Source of the DNA: Allium sativum
Taxonomy: Eukaryota > Streptophyta > Magnoliopsida > Asparagales > Amaryllidaceae
DNA length: 64,000 nt
Direction: 5' to 3'
Assembly (NCBI GenBank): GCA_030737875.1
Contig: CM060922.1
Location: 299,265,456 to 299,329,455, forward strand
In this document: positions 36,365 to 46,659 of the stretch, one piece after another
Layout: every line of letters begins with the position of its first letter
Position numbering within the stretch: the first letter of the stretch is position 1
The notes under the pieces: generated by a model
Told to the model about the DNA's origin: nothing
The model's database searches: none
The model's input: only the letters and a program-made list of their open reading frames with translations
Made by a program: the position numbers and the translations under genes

Positions 36365-37380
36365 TGTTAAGCAATGAAATATGGCTCATGAGTACATAGC
36401 AAGGTTAGGTCGTTCTCATTGCATAGCGTTAGGTCGTAAGTCCTTAGATCGGAAAAAGATCCATTCAAAACATACCATAGACCATTAAAGGTGATAGTCA
36501 ATCGAGACCATCGGGCCGTCCAATTTTAATAGGTCATTAGGCTTTTTAGACCATTCGGCATTTTAGGTCATCCAGATCTCTTTAGGTTGCTCAGCTTCCA
36601 AAAATCCGCGAAAGCTCTTGGAAAGACAAGCACACAAGTCCGTTGAAGTTTGCAATGCACCCCGCTCCTAAGGTCACCCAACTTTTAGCTCGGTCCGCCT
36701 TTTTTAGTTCACCAAGCTCTTTGGCCTGCACCACTTCATATTAAGGCTGTTGGATCGCTCCGTCTTTTCGGTCCGTCCCTCTAAGCTTCAAAGCTTTGGA
36801 CCACAAAAACTCTCCTCCAATACCTTTTAACTTGCCCAACGACCTAAAGATTGTTCAGAATATTTACAACTTTGCCATCTGGTCCGAATCTCATCTATAA
36901 ATACCCCTTCATTTCTTCATTTAAGGGAGGACCGAATTCCATGACCTCCGAAAGCTGCCTAAATATTTCTTGAGCATTCTTAAGTTATTTATATCTCTCC
37001 AAACTCCTTCAATTGAAGATCAAATATGAAATTCGTCCTGGAATCTTTTGCAAGTGATCAAACATCCTAGAAATGGAAGATTCTTAATCATTCTCCTTGC
37101 ATATTGTGGAATTCGCCTACTTCACACTAAATTGCATAGATTTGAGTGAAGCTATTGTGTAAGAAGCAATATGAATGTACTCTTGTGTGATCCTCAACTT
37201 GTAATCTTTGAATTAATAATGGAAATCGCTATTAAAGTGAACGTAGACCTTTCCTAAGGTTGAACCACTATAAACTTTGGTGTCTTTTCACTTTTTTGTA
37301 ATTGTGGCCTCTCTTCATACAAATTGGTGAAGTGCAATTTTTTGCACCTTTGGTGTTGATATCTAATTTGGATTTTAACA
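36365..37380 (+). mobile_element. LTR of retrotransposon Z (1016 bp)
   Basis: It starts TGTTAAGC and ends GATTTTAACA, giving TGTTAA...TTAACA inverted termini, followed by a PBS-like sequence. It sits inside the CACTA transposase frame, which stops matching exactly here. It contains a TATA box (36896) and an AATAATGG-type polyadenylation context near 37215. It is GC-richer than its surroundings, with repeated AGGTCGTTC/AGGTCGTAAG and GGTCCG words. No coding frame is supported. The 5 bp before it, TTAAC, is the candidate target duplication. Confidence 0.75.
36896..36902 (+). promoter_or_regulatory. TATA box of Z LTR
   Basis: TATAAAT in the context TCATCTATAAATACCCC, in the middle of the LTR with about 480 bp of transcribed LTR sequence to follow; a convincing plant RNA polymerase II core promoter. 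Confidence 0.7.
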
Positions 37381-37506
37381 TTTGGCACCCACCGTAGGGC
37401 CGTGTTCGCAATTTTTTCCTTTAAACTCCCTCTCAAGGTTGAGGACGTCGCATTGAAGTCCTAAACTACCTCCTTTCCCGAAATCTTGGCAAAATCTAAG
37501 AAGACC

Positions 37507-37623
37507 ATGAGCAGAAGTGTTGAAAATACCGACAACAATGCTAATGAAGAAACTCTGCTTACCAACCGCTTCAAATTTGGTGAAGACTCGGTAAGTGGAG
37601 CTGGTGTGACTAATATGAGCTGA
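37507..37623 (+). CDS. Possible gag N-terminus of Z, short frame
   Basis: A 38-codon frame starting MSRSVENTDNNANEE and containing LLTNRFKFGEDSVSG, about 125 bp after the LTR. Acidic and asparagine-rich N-termini like this precede the gag core in some plant gypsy elements. It ends in TGA and may be joined to the next frame by a lost or mutated base. No domain can be assigned. Confidence 0.35.
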   Translation: MSRSVENTDNNANEETLLTNRFKFGEDSVSGAGVTNMS

Positions 37624-37652
37624 ATGTCGTTGTCGCCAACATGAATCAATGA

Positions 37653-37880
37653 ATGGATGCTTCCACTAAATCTGTGATGGACAAGCTTGATGCCATCCGT
37701 AATGCTCGACCAAATTCAGCCCCTTCGAAAGTCCATGTTGATCTCGAAGAAAATGGCAACTCGTCCACCTCTGGTCTTAATAGCCACGATGACATGGAGA
37801 ACGACAAAGATCGGGTGAGTGACAAGGATGAAGAAAATGTTGAAAACTTGGAACCAAAAACTAAAAATCTTCCGAGATGA
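37653..37880 (+). CDS. Possible gag segment of Z
   Basis: A 75-codon frame, MDASTKSVMDKLDAIRNAR then an acidic stretch with DDMENDKDRVSDKDEENVEN. The DKLDAI(R) helix and acidic linker look like the N-terminal region of gypsy gag proteins, but no diagnostic motif is present. It stops 10 bp before the inserted array. Taken with 37507-37623, a frame change lies between the two. The function is inferred from position only. Confidence 0.4.
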   Translation: MDASTKSVMDKLDAIRNARPNSAPSKVHVDLEENGNSSTSGLNSHDDMENDKDRVSDKDEENVENLEPKTKNLPR

Positions 37881-37885
37881 AAGGC

Positions 37886-37890
37886 CAAAA
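37886..37890. repeat. Candidate target duplication CAAAA of the tandem array
   Basis: The five bases before TGTAACACC. The partner copy would follow the last LTR, right of the window, so it cannot be confirmed here. Confidence 0.35.
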
Positions 37891-38183
37891 TGTAACACCT
37901 CGAATTTTCTGTTAACAGGAAATTAACAAATTAAAGTATAATTAATTCTAAATGACAGAATTAAGGGAAACGGGTTATGCCATTGCGTTCGTCTCGGAAT
38001 TCTGCTTGAGATAGAGTCCGAGTTTGCGTAAATCGGACTCCGTATGAAAGAGTTATGACCTCCGGAATTTTAAGAATTTGATTTAAAATTCAAACAGCCC
38101 ATAAACAAATACAAAATTCAAAAACTGGACCTGAACTGGGCTGGGTGGGAATTTTCCCGCCCAGGACCTAGGTCGTCCAAGGG

Positions 38184-38268
38184 GTCGACCTGGGAGTCGA
38201 TCTGGGTACCCAGGTCGACTATGTAGTCGACTTGGGGGTCGACCTACAGGTCGACCTGCCTTGTCGAC
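38184..38268. repeat. GTCGAC palindrome cluster, LTR a
   Basis: Six GTCGAC sites in 85 bp, most extended to GGTCGACC. It lies 165-250 bp upstream of the TATA box. Confidence 0.85.
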
Positions 38269-38434
38269 CTGACCTACGTGGTCAGGCCCTAGCTGGCCTG
38301 GTCGGGTTCTGGTCGAATTTCCGAGCTTTGGTGTGTCACGAGGGCTGACTTGTCACTTTCTGATTGGCTTCTCGTGAGATGGATGGCTATGACTAACTCT
38401 AGCTTCATCGACGGCTCTAATTAGTTTGAAATTC

Positions 38435-38521
38435 TATATAAACAACCTTAGTCTCAACCTAAATTCACACAAATAAAATAGAGATAGAGCCGTCATGCTG
38501 CTGGAAGGAAGCCAAGAGTAG
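38435..38521 (+). promoter_or_regulatory. TATA box and short leader ORF, LTR a
   Basis: TATATAAA at 38435-38442 in the context AAATTCTATATAAACAACC. About 53 bp further on, an eight-codon frame MLLEGSQE (38495-38521) opens in what would be the start of the transcript. The same pair occurs in the other LTRs of the array. Confidence 0.75.
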
Positions 38522-39254
38522 CCTCCACTTGAAGAAAGTTTAGAGACGAGCAAAACTAATGTAAAAACAAGAATCAAACAACGTTTGTCTACCCAATGGA
38601 AAGCATTGCAAATTCAGAACTCAGAATCCAAAATTCAAGTTCGTCGTTTGTTGTAAGTATAGTGATTTTTCCGGTGGGAATAAAATTAAGATTTGATTCG
38701 ATGTAAAATGGAAATGGAATTGTGCTATTGTATAATGACGATGTTAATTCATATCTATGTGTTGCAATGATTGTGTTGTGAATGATATTGGGATGTTTGT
38801 GGTATAATTGACTTGATGTTGGATCCATTAGAATGTTTGTGGATTAATCTAGTTGATGTTGGATCTATTCAAATTCACATACAAGTCATTTGGTTCATAT
38901 CTACACCTATATGTTTAGTTGATTATGACAAGTTATATGCTGTACAATAGAACCTCAATGCCTAAATGATTAAGTTCATATACATGCTCATATGTTTATA
39001 CAAAAGTTGCAAGTCATAATTGGATCCATGCCAAGATCCATTTTAATACAAGTTTCATGTTATAGTAGTAAACATGATTTGATCTAGTTCACACACATGT
39101 GATAAAATCATACATACTTTATGGACATGTCATATTCTTGTCATATGCTAGTGATGTTCGATGTTATGCCTAGATCTAAACATGTTTAGGCTTAGGCTGT
39201 CTAAAACCATATGCTAATTCATGTGACACCTATTTAGTTAGACCCCTATTTCAA

Positions 39255-39345
39255 TGCAAGTTCACATATATGTAAGTTGATTTAGCCTATGTTGCAAGTT
39301 CACATATATGTATGTTAATTCAGCCTATGTTGCAAGTTCACACCT
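39255..39345 (+). repeat. 38-bp direct repeat, about 2.4 copies, LTR a
   Basis: Unit TGCAAGTTCACATATATGTA plus a TTAATTCAGCCTATGT-type tail, starting at 39255, 39293 and 39331. Also present in LTRs b, c and d. Confidence 0.85.
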
Positions 39346-39432
39346 AAGATGTTCATATTGACTATGCTGAAAATGCCAAGTTTACACCTATGTCATGGTT
39401 ATATTAATGAATGCCAATTTTTTGTACGCTAA

Positions 39433-39511
39433 ATTAGGCTAAGTTTTTAGCCTAATATTATATGTTAAAAATCATGCGGACGAAAAATTAGGCTAAGATT
39501 GTTAGCCTAAT
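39433..39511. repeat. Twin perfect hairpins, LTR a
   Basis: Two 10-bp stems, ATTAGGCTAA/TTAGCCTAAT, with loops GTTT (39433-39456) and GATTG (39487-39511), 30 bp apart. Copies are at 47659-47737 and 55859-55937. Confidence 0.9.
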
Positions 39512-41036
39512 ATTTAGTCGGGGTAACATTGAGAAAAATTGGTAATTATAGGGAAACTTGACATAAGTTGGTGGCATTTTAATGGTACAAATCCTTATAC
39601 CAAAAAAATGATGAACTTGGAAAGTGGGCCATAACATTTAATTGTTAACAAATTTACATATAACCAGTAATAGAGACAAATATGTAAATTTAGAAAATAC
39701 GAGTATGCTTAACCCGAGGTTGGATTGAGTTGTGATGTAAACCTGCCCGGACCCGCCCGGCTGTCCAGTAGTCACAACAATACCTATCCAATGTGAGAGG
39801 TTAAGCATTGAGCCCAATAAGGACCCGAGGTTAGACTGAGTTAAGGTGTAAACCTTCCCGGAACCAACCGGCACATCCAGGAACCATAGCAATATTTGTC
39901 TAATGTGAGTGGTCGGTGCTTTAAATAATTAAAGTTAAGGACAGACAAGTCAGGATGGTAAGATTAAGTTAACTAAAACACTTAACCAATTCAACATGTT
40001 TATTAAACTGATGGGTGGGGTTAGGTAAATACAGACACTTAACCACTTAACATGTTTGACTAGAAAACCCTAGTAACGGGGACCCATTTCGGCAGTAACC
40101 CAATTAGGTATCATGGTACCCTGAAACTGGGCAGGGTGGGGCACGATTACTGGGCAGATTGTAAAGCGACGTCGGTTGGTGCAGCAGTGTGGGTTCCAAC
40201 GGAGTACAGGTGTGCACACACTTCGGAGCAGACAACCAGGGCACTGGGCACCAGTAGTATACCCTATGCATTCTAGGATTGTGTCGGGCCACCGCCATGG
40301 GACTTGACACACCCCATGGTGGGACCAGCATAGGTATCTACGATCATTGGGGGCCATATGACACATTTGATTTTGCGAGTAGAAGCCGATCTTTAGAAAG
40401 TGGATCACTTCACCCCGATCATGGGGTGCTAGTTGAGACAATACAAGTAGGTGCAGAGATATAGTGTGGGGTGCGATAGTATATTCAGTTCAAATTGCTT
40501 TATCTTTGTTTATGATGCTTTCCTATTTCCAGTTTATACCTATCATGCCCTTTTACTTATTCTCATACTGAAGAGTCACTAGACTTACCAGGCTTTATGT
40601 CTGACTCTAATTTTCTTTCGTCTTCTTTTCTTCCATCCCTCCCTCCCCAGGTCCACAGGGAGGAAACAACCCAGCTTAGTCAGACTCTTTGCAAGCCTCA
40701 AGATAGTAGATGTATGGTTTGGACTCTCTTTCCTTGGCTATGGCTTTTGGACACGTTCTATGCGGATTTATGCAGCTTTTATTATGTTTTATGCTTCTTT
40801 ATTTAATAATCAAGACAGAAATGATGATGTAATGTTTTGGAAGTTATTATAAGACAATTATGAAAATGTTTTGTATGAATACATATTTATGAAATAAAAG
40901 TCCGTTTGTTTTCAGCTGCTTATATATGTGTTTATATATCCGTCTTGTGTTTATCTGTGACTTTTACTTATAAACCTCCACCGAAGTTAAGGCATTCCCA
41001 TTGTGAGTGACCTTAGTGGAGGTGGGGTGTTTCACT

Positions 41037-41048
41037 TGGTATTAGAGC
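41037..41048 (+). other. Primer binding site of unit 1
   Basis: TGGTATTAGAGC, with one C-to-T change against the TGGTATCAGAGC of the other units. Confidence 0.9.
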
Positions 41049-41215
41049 GCAGATTTACCAGATTAGATAAATGTTTTTGAAACTATTTTCAAAAAGAAGT
41101 TTAAAGAAGCATTGTTTTCAAGAAAAAAGCGTTGTTTTTAGAAGGCATAATTCACCAAAGCCATATGCACTATCTCTCTATCCTTTGTCTTGAACACTTT
41201 CCTTTTTGTTCCAGC

Positions 41216-43030
41216 ATGTCTGGAGATCTTAACCTTCCAGAAGGAGTACCGATACCTGGCTGGTTCCGAAGGTACCTAGAGGCTAGGGCCAATGGTGCGG
41301 GCCCAACAGACATTCCTCCTCCCACTGTGGCAGCGGTTCCTCCTCCTCGTGGAAATACTTTTGCTACGACATGTAGAGACTTCAAGGCTATGGGTGGAAA
41401 GGACTTTTATGGAACTGAATCCTTTGTAGTAGCAAGGAACTGGCTGAAGGAGACCGAATATTTGTTCATCATCTTCGAAGTTGACGACAGGCAAAAGATA
41501 CAGCTAGCAGTGTGGTTGCTTAAAGACGAAGCTTCTTATTGGTGGGAAGTTACCCATGCCGAGAGGCTAGTGGAGACTTGGGAAGATTTTAGGATGAGGT
41601 TTGAGATGAAATTCCTCTCCCAAGCTGAAAGAAGCCTGCAAATGGAGTTCCTAACTCTTAAACAAGAAAGTATGACAATCAAGGTGTATGTCAATCAGTT
41701 TAATAAGCTGGCCAGATTTGGGCTGGATTTAGTAAACACCCAACACAAGAAGGCCCTTCGCTTCGTCAAAGGTCTGAATGAGCCTCTACACAGCTTTGCA
41801 ATGAGCCATATACCCATGGGAGCGACTTATGAAAGCTTGGTGGACATGGCACTGCTACACGAGGAAGATAAAGGCAAGAAAGAGGAAAAGGTGGAAGTGC
41901 CTCAGGAAAAGAAAGAGGGTTTAAAAGCTAAGAAGACAGACTTCAAGAAAGGCAGGAAGAACAACAAATCCCATGAAAAGAGAAGGTGTAATTTCTGTGG
42001 CATTGTTGGAAATATAGCGAAAGACTGCAGGAAGAAGAAGGCAAAGATGAATGGTGGTTGTTTCCATTGTGGAGTGACTAAACACTTGGCTAAGGACTGC
42101 ACAAAGAAGCGGGGGCAGGGACAGAGGACTAGATCCACCTCAGGGGGACAGGTTTACGCGCTAGTGGCACCTCCGCAGGAACAAGGTAGAAATATTTCTG
42201 TAGAAAGCTTAGTTTATCTCTATGAGCATCCAGTTCAGACTCTCTTTGATTCCGGTGCATCACACTTCTTTATTTCATCTTCTTTAGTAGAATCTCTGCA
42301 CCTAGACACTAGTATGGTAGAAGATCCCTTGGTTGTTTCAAATCCAATTGCGGGCTCGACTTATTTGTCGATGGTTTGTTTGGATTTGAAAATCTCTATT
42401 CTAAGTGTTGAATTTAGATGTAGTGCCTTTGTTTTGGGCTTCTCGGGATATGGACTGATCTTAGGCTTGGACTGGTTATCTAGTAATGAGGCCATTCTTG
42501 ATTGCGAGAAGAGAGTGGTTAGGCTCTTGACTCGACTAGGTAAGACTCTAGAAATTTCTTGTAAACCCTTGAATGCTGTTATGCTTAGTTATCTAGAGTC
42601 GCTTGATGCTTCTGTTGAGAATTTACAGTCGGTTAGAGTGGTCCACGAATATCCAGATGTCTTTGAAGAGGTAAAGGGCTTACCTCCGAGGCGGGAAATA
42701 GACTTCCGCATATATCTTGTTGATAATGCAAAGCCCGTAGCTTTACCTGTCAGACACATGGCTCCAAAGGAGAGAAAGGAGTCCAGTAAGCAAGTTAAGA
42801 AGCTTCTCGAGAAGGGGTTTATAAGGCGGAGTATCTCGGAATGGGGTGCTCCAGTGGTGTTCACCACCAAAGAAGATGGTTCACTACGTCTTTGTGTGGA
42901 CTATAGGGAGCTAAATAAGCTGACTAAGAAGAATAGACACCCGCTTCCCCGAATAGACAATTTGTTTGATCAGCTAGTAGGTGCGTGGTCTTCTCCTAAC
43001 TTGAACGTGCTACTGGGTTCCATCAGCTAA
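41216..43030 (+). pseudogene. Unit 1 gag, protease and RT N-terminus (604-codon open frame)
   Basis: Gag residues about 55-200 contain [30 protein letters not shown] and [16 protein letters not shown], the gag core. Zinc knuckle 1 (41987-42028) is [14 protein letters not shown], with asparagine in place of histidine; knuckle 2 (42059-42100) is [14 protein letters not shown] and intact. The protease active site [10 protein letters not shown] has its aspartate at 42248-42250, and the C-terminal [11 protein letters not shown] follows at about 42460. RT starts with [32 protein letters not shown] and [13 protein letters not shown], then a one-base loss changes the frame. This is the longest open frame in the window. 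Confidence 0.95.
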
Positions 43031-43057
43031 GGGTAGCTGAAGATAGCGTTGATATAA

Positions 43058-43540
43058 ATGGCATTCAGAACCCCATACGGTTTCTTCGAGTGGCTTGTCA
43101 TGCCTTTCGGCTTAACAAACGCACCTGCTTATTTCGTAGATCTAATGAGCAGGGTTTTCAGAGAATTCCTCAACAAGTTTGTGGTTGTCTTCGTAGATGA
43201 TATTTTGATCTTCTCAAAGAATGAGGAAGAACATGCTCAGCATCTGAAGGAGATCATGGAAACTCTTCGAGTTCATCAGCTAAAAGCCAAATTCTCCAAG
43301 TGCCACTTTTGGAGAGAAGAAGTGAGGTTTCTTGGACATAGAGTGTCCAAAGAAGGGTTAGCTGTGGACCCCGCGAAAGTGGTGGCAGTGCAAGATTGGA
43401 AGACACCAAGAAATGCAACTGAAGTCCGAAGCTTTCTTGGGCTAGCCGGTTTTTACCGAAAGTTCATTAGAGATTTCGCAAAAATCCCAGCTCCACTCAC
43501 AAGGCTAACAAAGAAGAATCTAGTGTTCGCTTGGGATTAG
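43058..43540 (+). pseudogene. Unit 1 RT palm and thumb
   Basis: [34 protein letters not shown] and the catalytic box FVDD within [18 protein letters not shown] (about 43185-43215), intact here. Thumb motifs [19 protein letters not shown] and [17 protein letters not shown] follow. It ends in TAG where units 2 and 3 have TTG. The M at 43058 is an internal codon, not a start. Confidence 0.93.
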
Positions 43541-44548
43541 GATTGTGATATTGCTTTCTAACACTTAAAAAGGGCTCTTACAACAGCCCCAGTTCTGACT
43601 TTTCCTGATGGAAGCAAGATATTCACAGTATATACGGATTCTTGGGGTACGGGACTTGGCGGTGTTCTAAAGCAAGAAGGGAAGGTAGTAGCTTATGGTG
43701 GAAGGCAATTGAAAGTTCATGAAAAGAAATACCCAACCCACGATCTTGAGTTAGCCGCCATCGTCTTTGCGCTTAAGTCTTGGCGCCATCATCTCCTAGG
43801 TGAGAAGTTCGAATTATATACTGACCATAAATCGTTGAAGTACCTTTTCTCACAGAAAGATTTTAACTTGAGGCAGCAAAGGTGGATGGAGTTCCTTGCC
43901 TCGTATGACTTTGATATTTCCTATACTCCTAGCAAGGGCAACGTTGTAGCAGATTCTTTGAGTAGAAAGAAGCTGGCCTTAAGCCCTCTCTTTGTAGAAA
44001 GGAAAAGTTTGAAGTATAGAGTCAGTTTTGACTTTAGGCCCTCCTCTTATTTTGTACCTGGTTTGTTGGCATCACTAGAAGTACAGTCCAATCTTTTAGA
44101 CTCAATAAGGGCCGCACAACATGAAGACCCTCAGCTTATGGATGTGATTGATATACTAATTAGGGGTGAAACTTCTAGTCACATCAATAGGTACTTTATC
44201 GATGATAAGGGTTGGCTAAGGCGAGAAGGAAGACAATGCGTCCCACAAGCAAGGGATTTAGTAAAGATGGTTCTCAAGGAAGCACACCATTCCAAGATGG
44301 AAATACACCCAGGTGGAGACAAGATCTACAAGGACGTAAAGAGAGTTTTCTTTTGGAGTGGCATAAAAAAGGATGTGGCAGATTTCGTTTCTAAGTGCGT
44401 GATATGTCAACAGGTCAAGGCGGAACAAAAGAAGCCTGGAGGACTGCTTCATCATCTGGAAGTCCCGCAGTGGAAGTGGGATAGCATCTCATTGGACTTC
44501 ATTGATGGGTTTCCTAGGTCAAGATGGGCAATACTAGCATTTGGGTAA
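43541..44548 (+). pseudogene. Unit 1 RNase H and integrase zinc domain
   Basis: Same frame as 43058-43540 after two stops (TAG at 43538 and TAA at 43559). RNase H: VYTDSWGTGLGGVL with its first catalytic aspartate (about 43633), [35 protein letters not shown] and NVVADSLSRKK. Integrase zinc region: AHHSKMEIHPGGDKIYKDV and [20 protein letters not shown] (about 44283-44445), with its H, H, C, C all present. WDSISLDFIDGFPRSR begins the catalytic core, then a missing G shifts the frame. Confidence 0.93.
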
Positions 44549-45564
44549 TAGTGGACAGGCTCACAAAAAGCGCCCACTTTATACCCGTCAAGAGTAGAAG
44601 GACTGCCTCATCTCTAGCGTCTCTTTATCTCAAGGAAATAGTTCGACTCCATGGAATACCCTCCAGCATAGTGAGTGACCGAGATCCTATCTTTACAAGC
44701 GAATTTTGGCGGAGTCTACAAGAAGCTGTAGGCACACAGTTATGCTTGAGCACGACCTATCACCCCCAAACCGATGGTCAGACAGAAAGGGTGAACAGAG
44801 TATTAGAAGATCTTCTAAGACTGTGCGTTCTTGACTTCGGAGGGATATGGGAGGATCATCTTCCTTTAGTGGAATTCGCCTATAACAACAGCTACCAAGC
44901 CACCATCGGTATGGCGCCCTTTGAAGCTCTATATGGAAGACCGTGCAGATCACCAACTTGTTTTTGGGAGTCTACAGACAAGCTTATACTTGGGCCAGAC
45001 ATGATTAGAGAGACTTCAGAAAAAGTAGACCTGATACGAAGGATAATGAAAACTGCCCAAGATAGATAGAAATCCTACGCAGACAAAAGTAGGACCGACC
45101 TCGAGTTTGAGGTTGGGGACAGGGTTTTCCTTAAGGTATCTCCCTTAAGGAACGTCATTCACTTTGGATCCGCAGGAAAGCTAGCACCAAGATTTGTAGG
45201 ACCGTTCCGTATCATCGACAAGATTAGGAAGATGGCTTATAGAGTAAAGCTGCCCGAAAGGTTGGCTGGAATTCACAATGACTTCCACGTTTCTCATCTC
45301 CGGAAATGTTTACATGAATCCGCGGAAGTGGTGGAGCCAAGCACTCTAGAAGAAGCCAAAGTGGAATGCGAAGCAACTGTGAGGAGAGTTCCAACCCGCA
45401 TCTTAGGAACTGAGGTGAAAAATCTACGCAACCACGAAGTCAAGCTTGTCAAAGTTCAGTGGAGCGACGCCGAAGAAGACGCGACTTGGGAAACCGAGGA
45501 CAGAATACGCGCGGCTTACCCTTTTCTTTTTAAGGGTACATCTTTGATTTCTCTTTTTCCTTAA
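44524..45564 (+). pseudogene. Unit 1 integrase core and chromodomain-like C-terminus
   Basis: Integrase core: [37 protein letters not shown]-like [39 protein letters not shown] and MAPFEALYGRPC. TAG at 45067-45069 replaces the glutamine codon before KSYADK. After it: FEVGDRVFLKVSPLRN, GKLAPRFVGPF, ERLAGIHNDFHVSHLRKCLH. The C-terminus LVKVQWSDAEEDATWETEDR and AYPFLF (about 45435-45530) is the chromodomain-like segment of Tekay/Del elements. TAA ends it at 45562-45564. Confidence 0.93.
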
Positions 45565-46127
45565 GTTGTGCTTGTATCTATCTTTTTAAGTATATCTCCT
45601 CGATATTATCCTTTATCCTTAGGTAGAAACCCCTTTGGATTTAAACCTGTAATTGAAACATGTTATGATTGATGGTTGCTAGTGGTTGCTAGTGGTTGCT
45701 CGTGGATGCATATACACACACAACCTAGGTTTTAGATCGGCTCAGTCACCTCATATTGCATATGCATATATGTATTCATATTTGTATGTGGTTGAAACTT
45801 GATATGTTGTCATATGGATGTCGCATTTGTATGAATGATTGCGCACTCATGTAGAATTATGAGTAGGGAAAATCTGGATACATAATGGATTCATGACACT
45901 AACATGATTTGCATTAAGGAGGTCAACTGAATCAGTAGACAGCCTAATTTTTGCATTAAATATGGACATATGCACACACTATGCATATGATCATGAATCA
46001 TTAGAGGTCTTTTAAGTACAATGGACGCCTGTGTTTGTTGGTTGAGTATATGGACGATTGGATGTTAGGATATACGTTCTTCTAGACTTGAAGATTTTGG
46101 GGACGAAATCCTTTAAGTAGGGGAGAA
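45565..46127 (+). other. Unit 1 3' untranslated region and polypurine tract
   Basis: About 550 bp, with a short minisatellite TGGTTGCTAG (three copies near 45673-45705), ATATGCATATATGTATTCATA, a GGAGGTCAACTGAATCAGTAGAC block and TTGGGGACGAAATCC before the PPT AAGTAGGGGAGAA (46115-46127). No coding frame is seen. Confidence 0.8.
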
Positions 46128-46408
46128 TGTAACACCCTGAATTTTTTGTTAATGGTAAATTAACAAATTAAAGTATAATTAATTCTAAATTACAGAATTA
46201 AGGGAAACGGGTTACGCCATTGCGTTCGTCTCGGAATTCTGCTTGAGATAGAGTCCGAGTTTGCGTAAATTGGACTCCGTATGAAAGGGTTATGACCCCC
46301 GGAAGTTTCAGAATTCGGTTTAAAATTCAAACAGCCTATAAACAAATTCAAAATTCAAAAACTGGACCAGAACTGGGCTGGGCGGGAATTTTCCCGCCCA
46401 GGACCTAG

Positions 46409-46493
46409 GTCGACCAGGGGGTCGACCTGGGTACCCAGGTCGACTATGTAGTCGACCTGGGGGTCTACCTACAGGTCGACCTGCTTGGTCGAC
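46409..46493. repeat. GTCGAC palindrome cluster, LTR b
   Basis: Sites at 46409, 46421, 46439, 46451, 46475 and 46488. A further one is mutated to GTCTAC. Confidence 0.85.
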
Positions 46494-46659
46494 CTGACCT
46501 GCTTGGTCAGGCCCTGGCTAGCCCGGTCGGGTTGTGGTCGAATTTCTGAGCTCTGGTGTGTCACTAGGGTTGACTTGTCACTTTCTGATTGGCTTCTCGT
46601 GAGATGGATGGCCTTGATTAACTCTACCTTCTTCGACGGCTCTAATTAGTTTGAAATTC

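Larger units (their letters stand above)
37381..37890 (+). mobile_element. Z internal region, leader and gag start, cut by the tandem array
   Basis: Begins TTTGGCACCCACCG after the LTR. The PBS-like stretch TGGCACCCACCGTAGGG (37383-37399) resembles the TGGCGCCCACCGTGGGG sites of several plant gypsy lineages. Two short frames that may be the gag N-terminus follow. The region is interrupted at 37891 by the LTR of the tandem family, so gag-pol of Z would continue outside the window. Confidence 0.7.
37891..41034 (+). mobile_element. Tandem array LTR a (3144 bp)
   Basis: It begins TGTAACACCTCG and ends GGTGGGGTGTTTCA, and is followed by the PBS of unit 1. In order: the GTCGAC palindrome cluster, TATA box (38435), a small upstream reading frame, a 38-bp direct repeat, a pair of hairpins, a GCCCGGACCCGCCCGG block (39745 region) and a CACACTTCGGAGCAG region, then a T-rich tail. 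An open frame at 40070-40441 on the minus strand recurs in LTR c only because the LTRs are copies. Confidence 0.95.
41216..45564 (+). pseudogene. Unit 1 gag-pol polyprotein, broken
   Basis: A single gag-pol frame of about 1450 codons in the intact family. Here it is split by a frameshift near 42985 with the stop at 43028, a compensating shift near 43055, stops at 43538 and 43559, a frameshift near 44525 and a stop at 45067. The start is taken at the ATG at 41216 ([10 protein letters not shown]), because the same methionine and following residues occur in all three units after CCAGC. Upstream in-frame codons from 41132 are not kept as coding in the other units. Domain segments are listed separately. 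Confidence 0.95.
41035..46127 (+). mobile_element. Tandem unit 1 internal region
   Basis: PBS, leader, gag-pol pseudogene (41216-45564), 3' untranslated region and PPT, 5093 bp between LTRs a and b. It is the best-preserved unit in gag, protease and the start of RT. Confidence 0.95.

Noticed and set aside
40070..40441. 123-codon minus-strand frame in LTR a, with a match in LTR c
   Set aside because: The match reflects copied LTR DNA; it is interrupted in LTR b and has no recognised domain.
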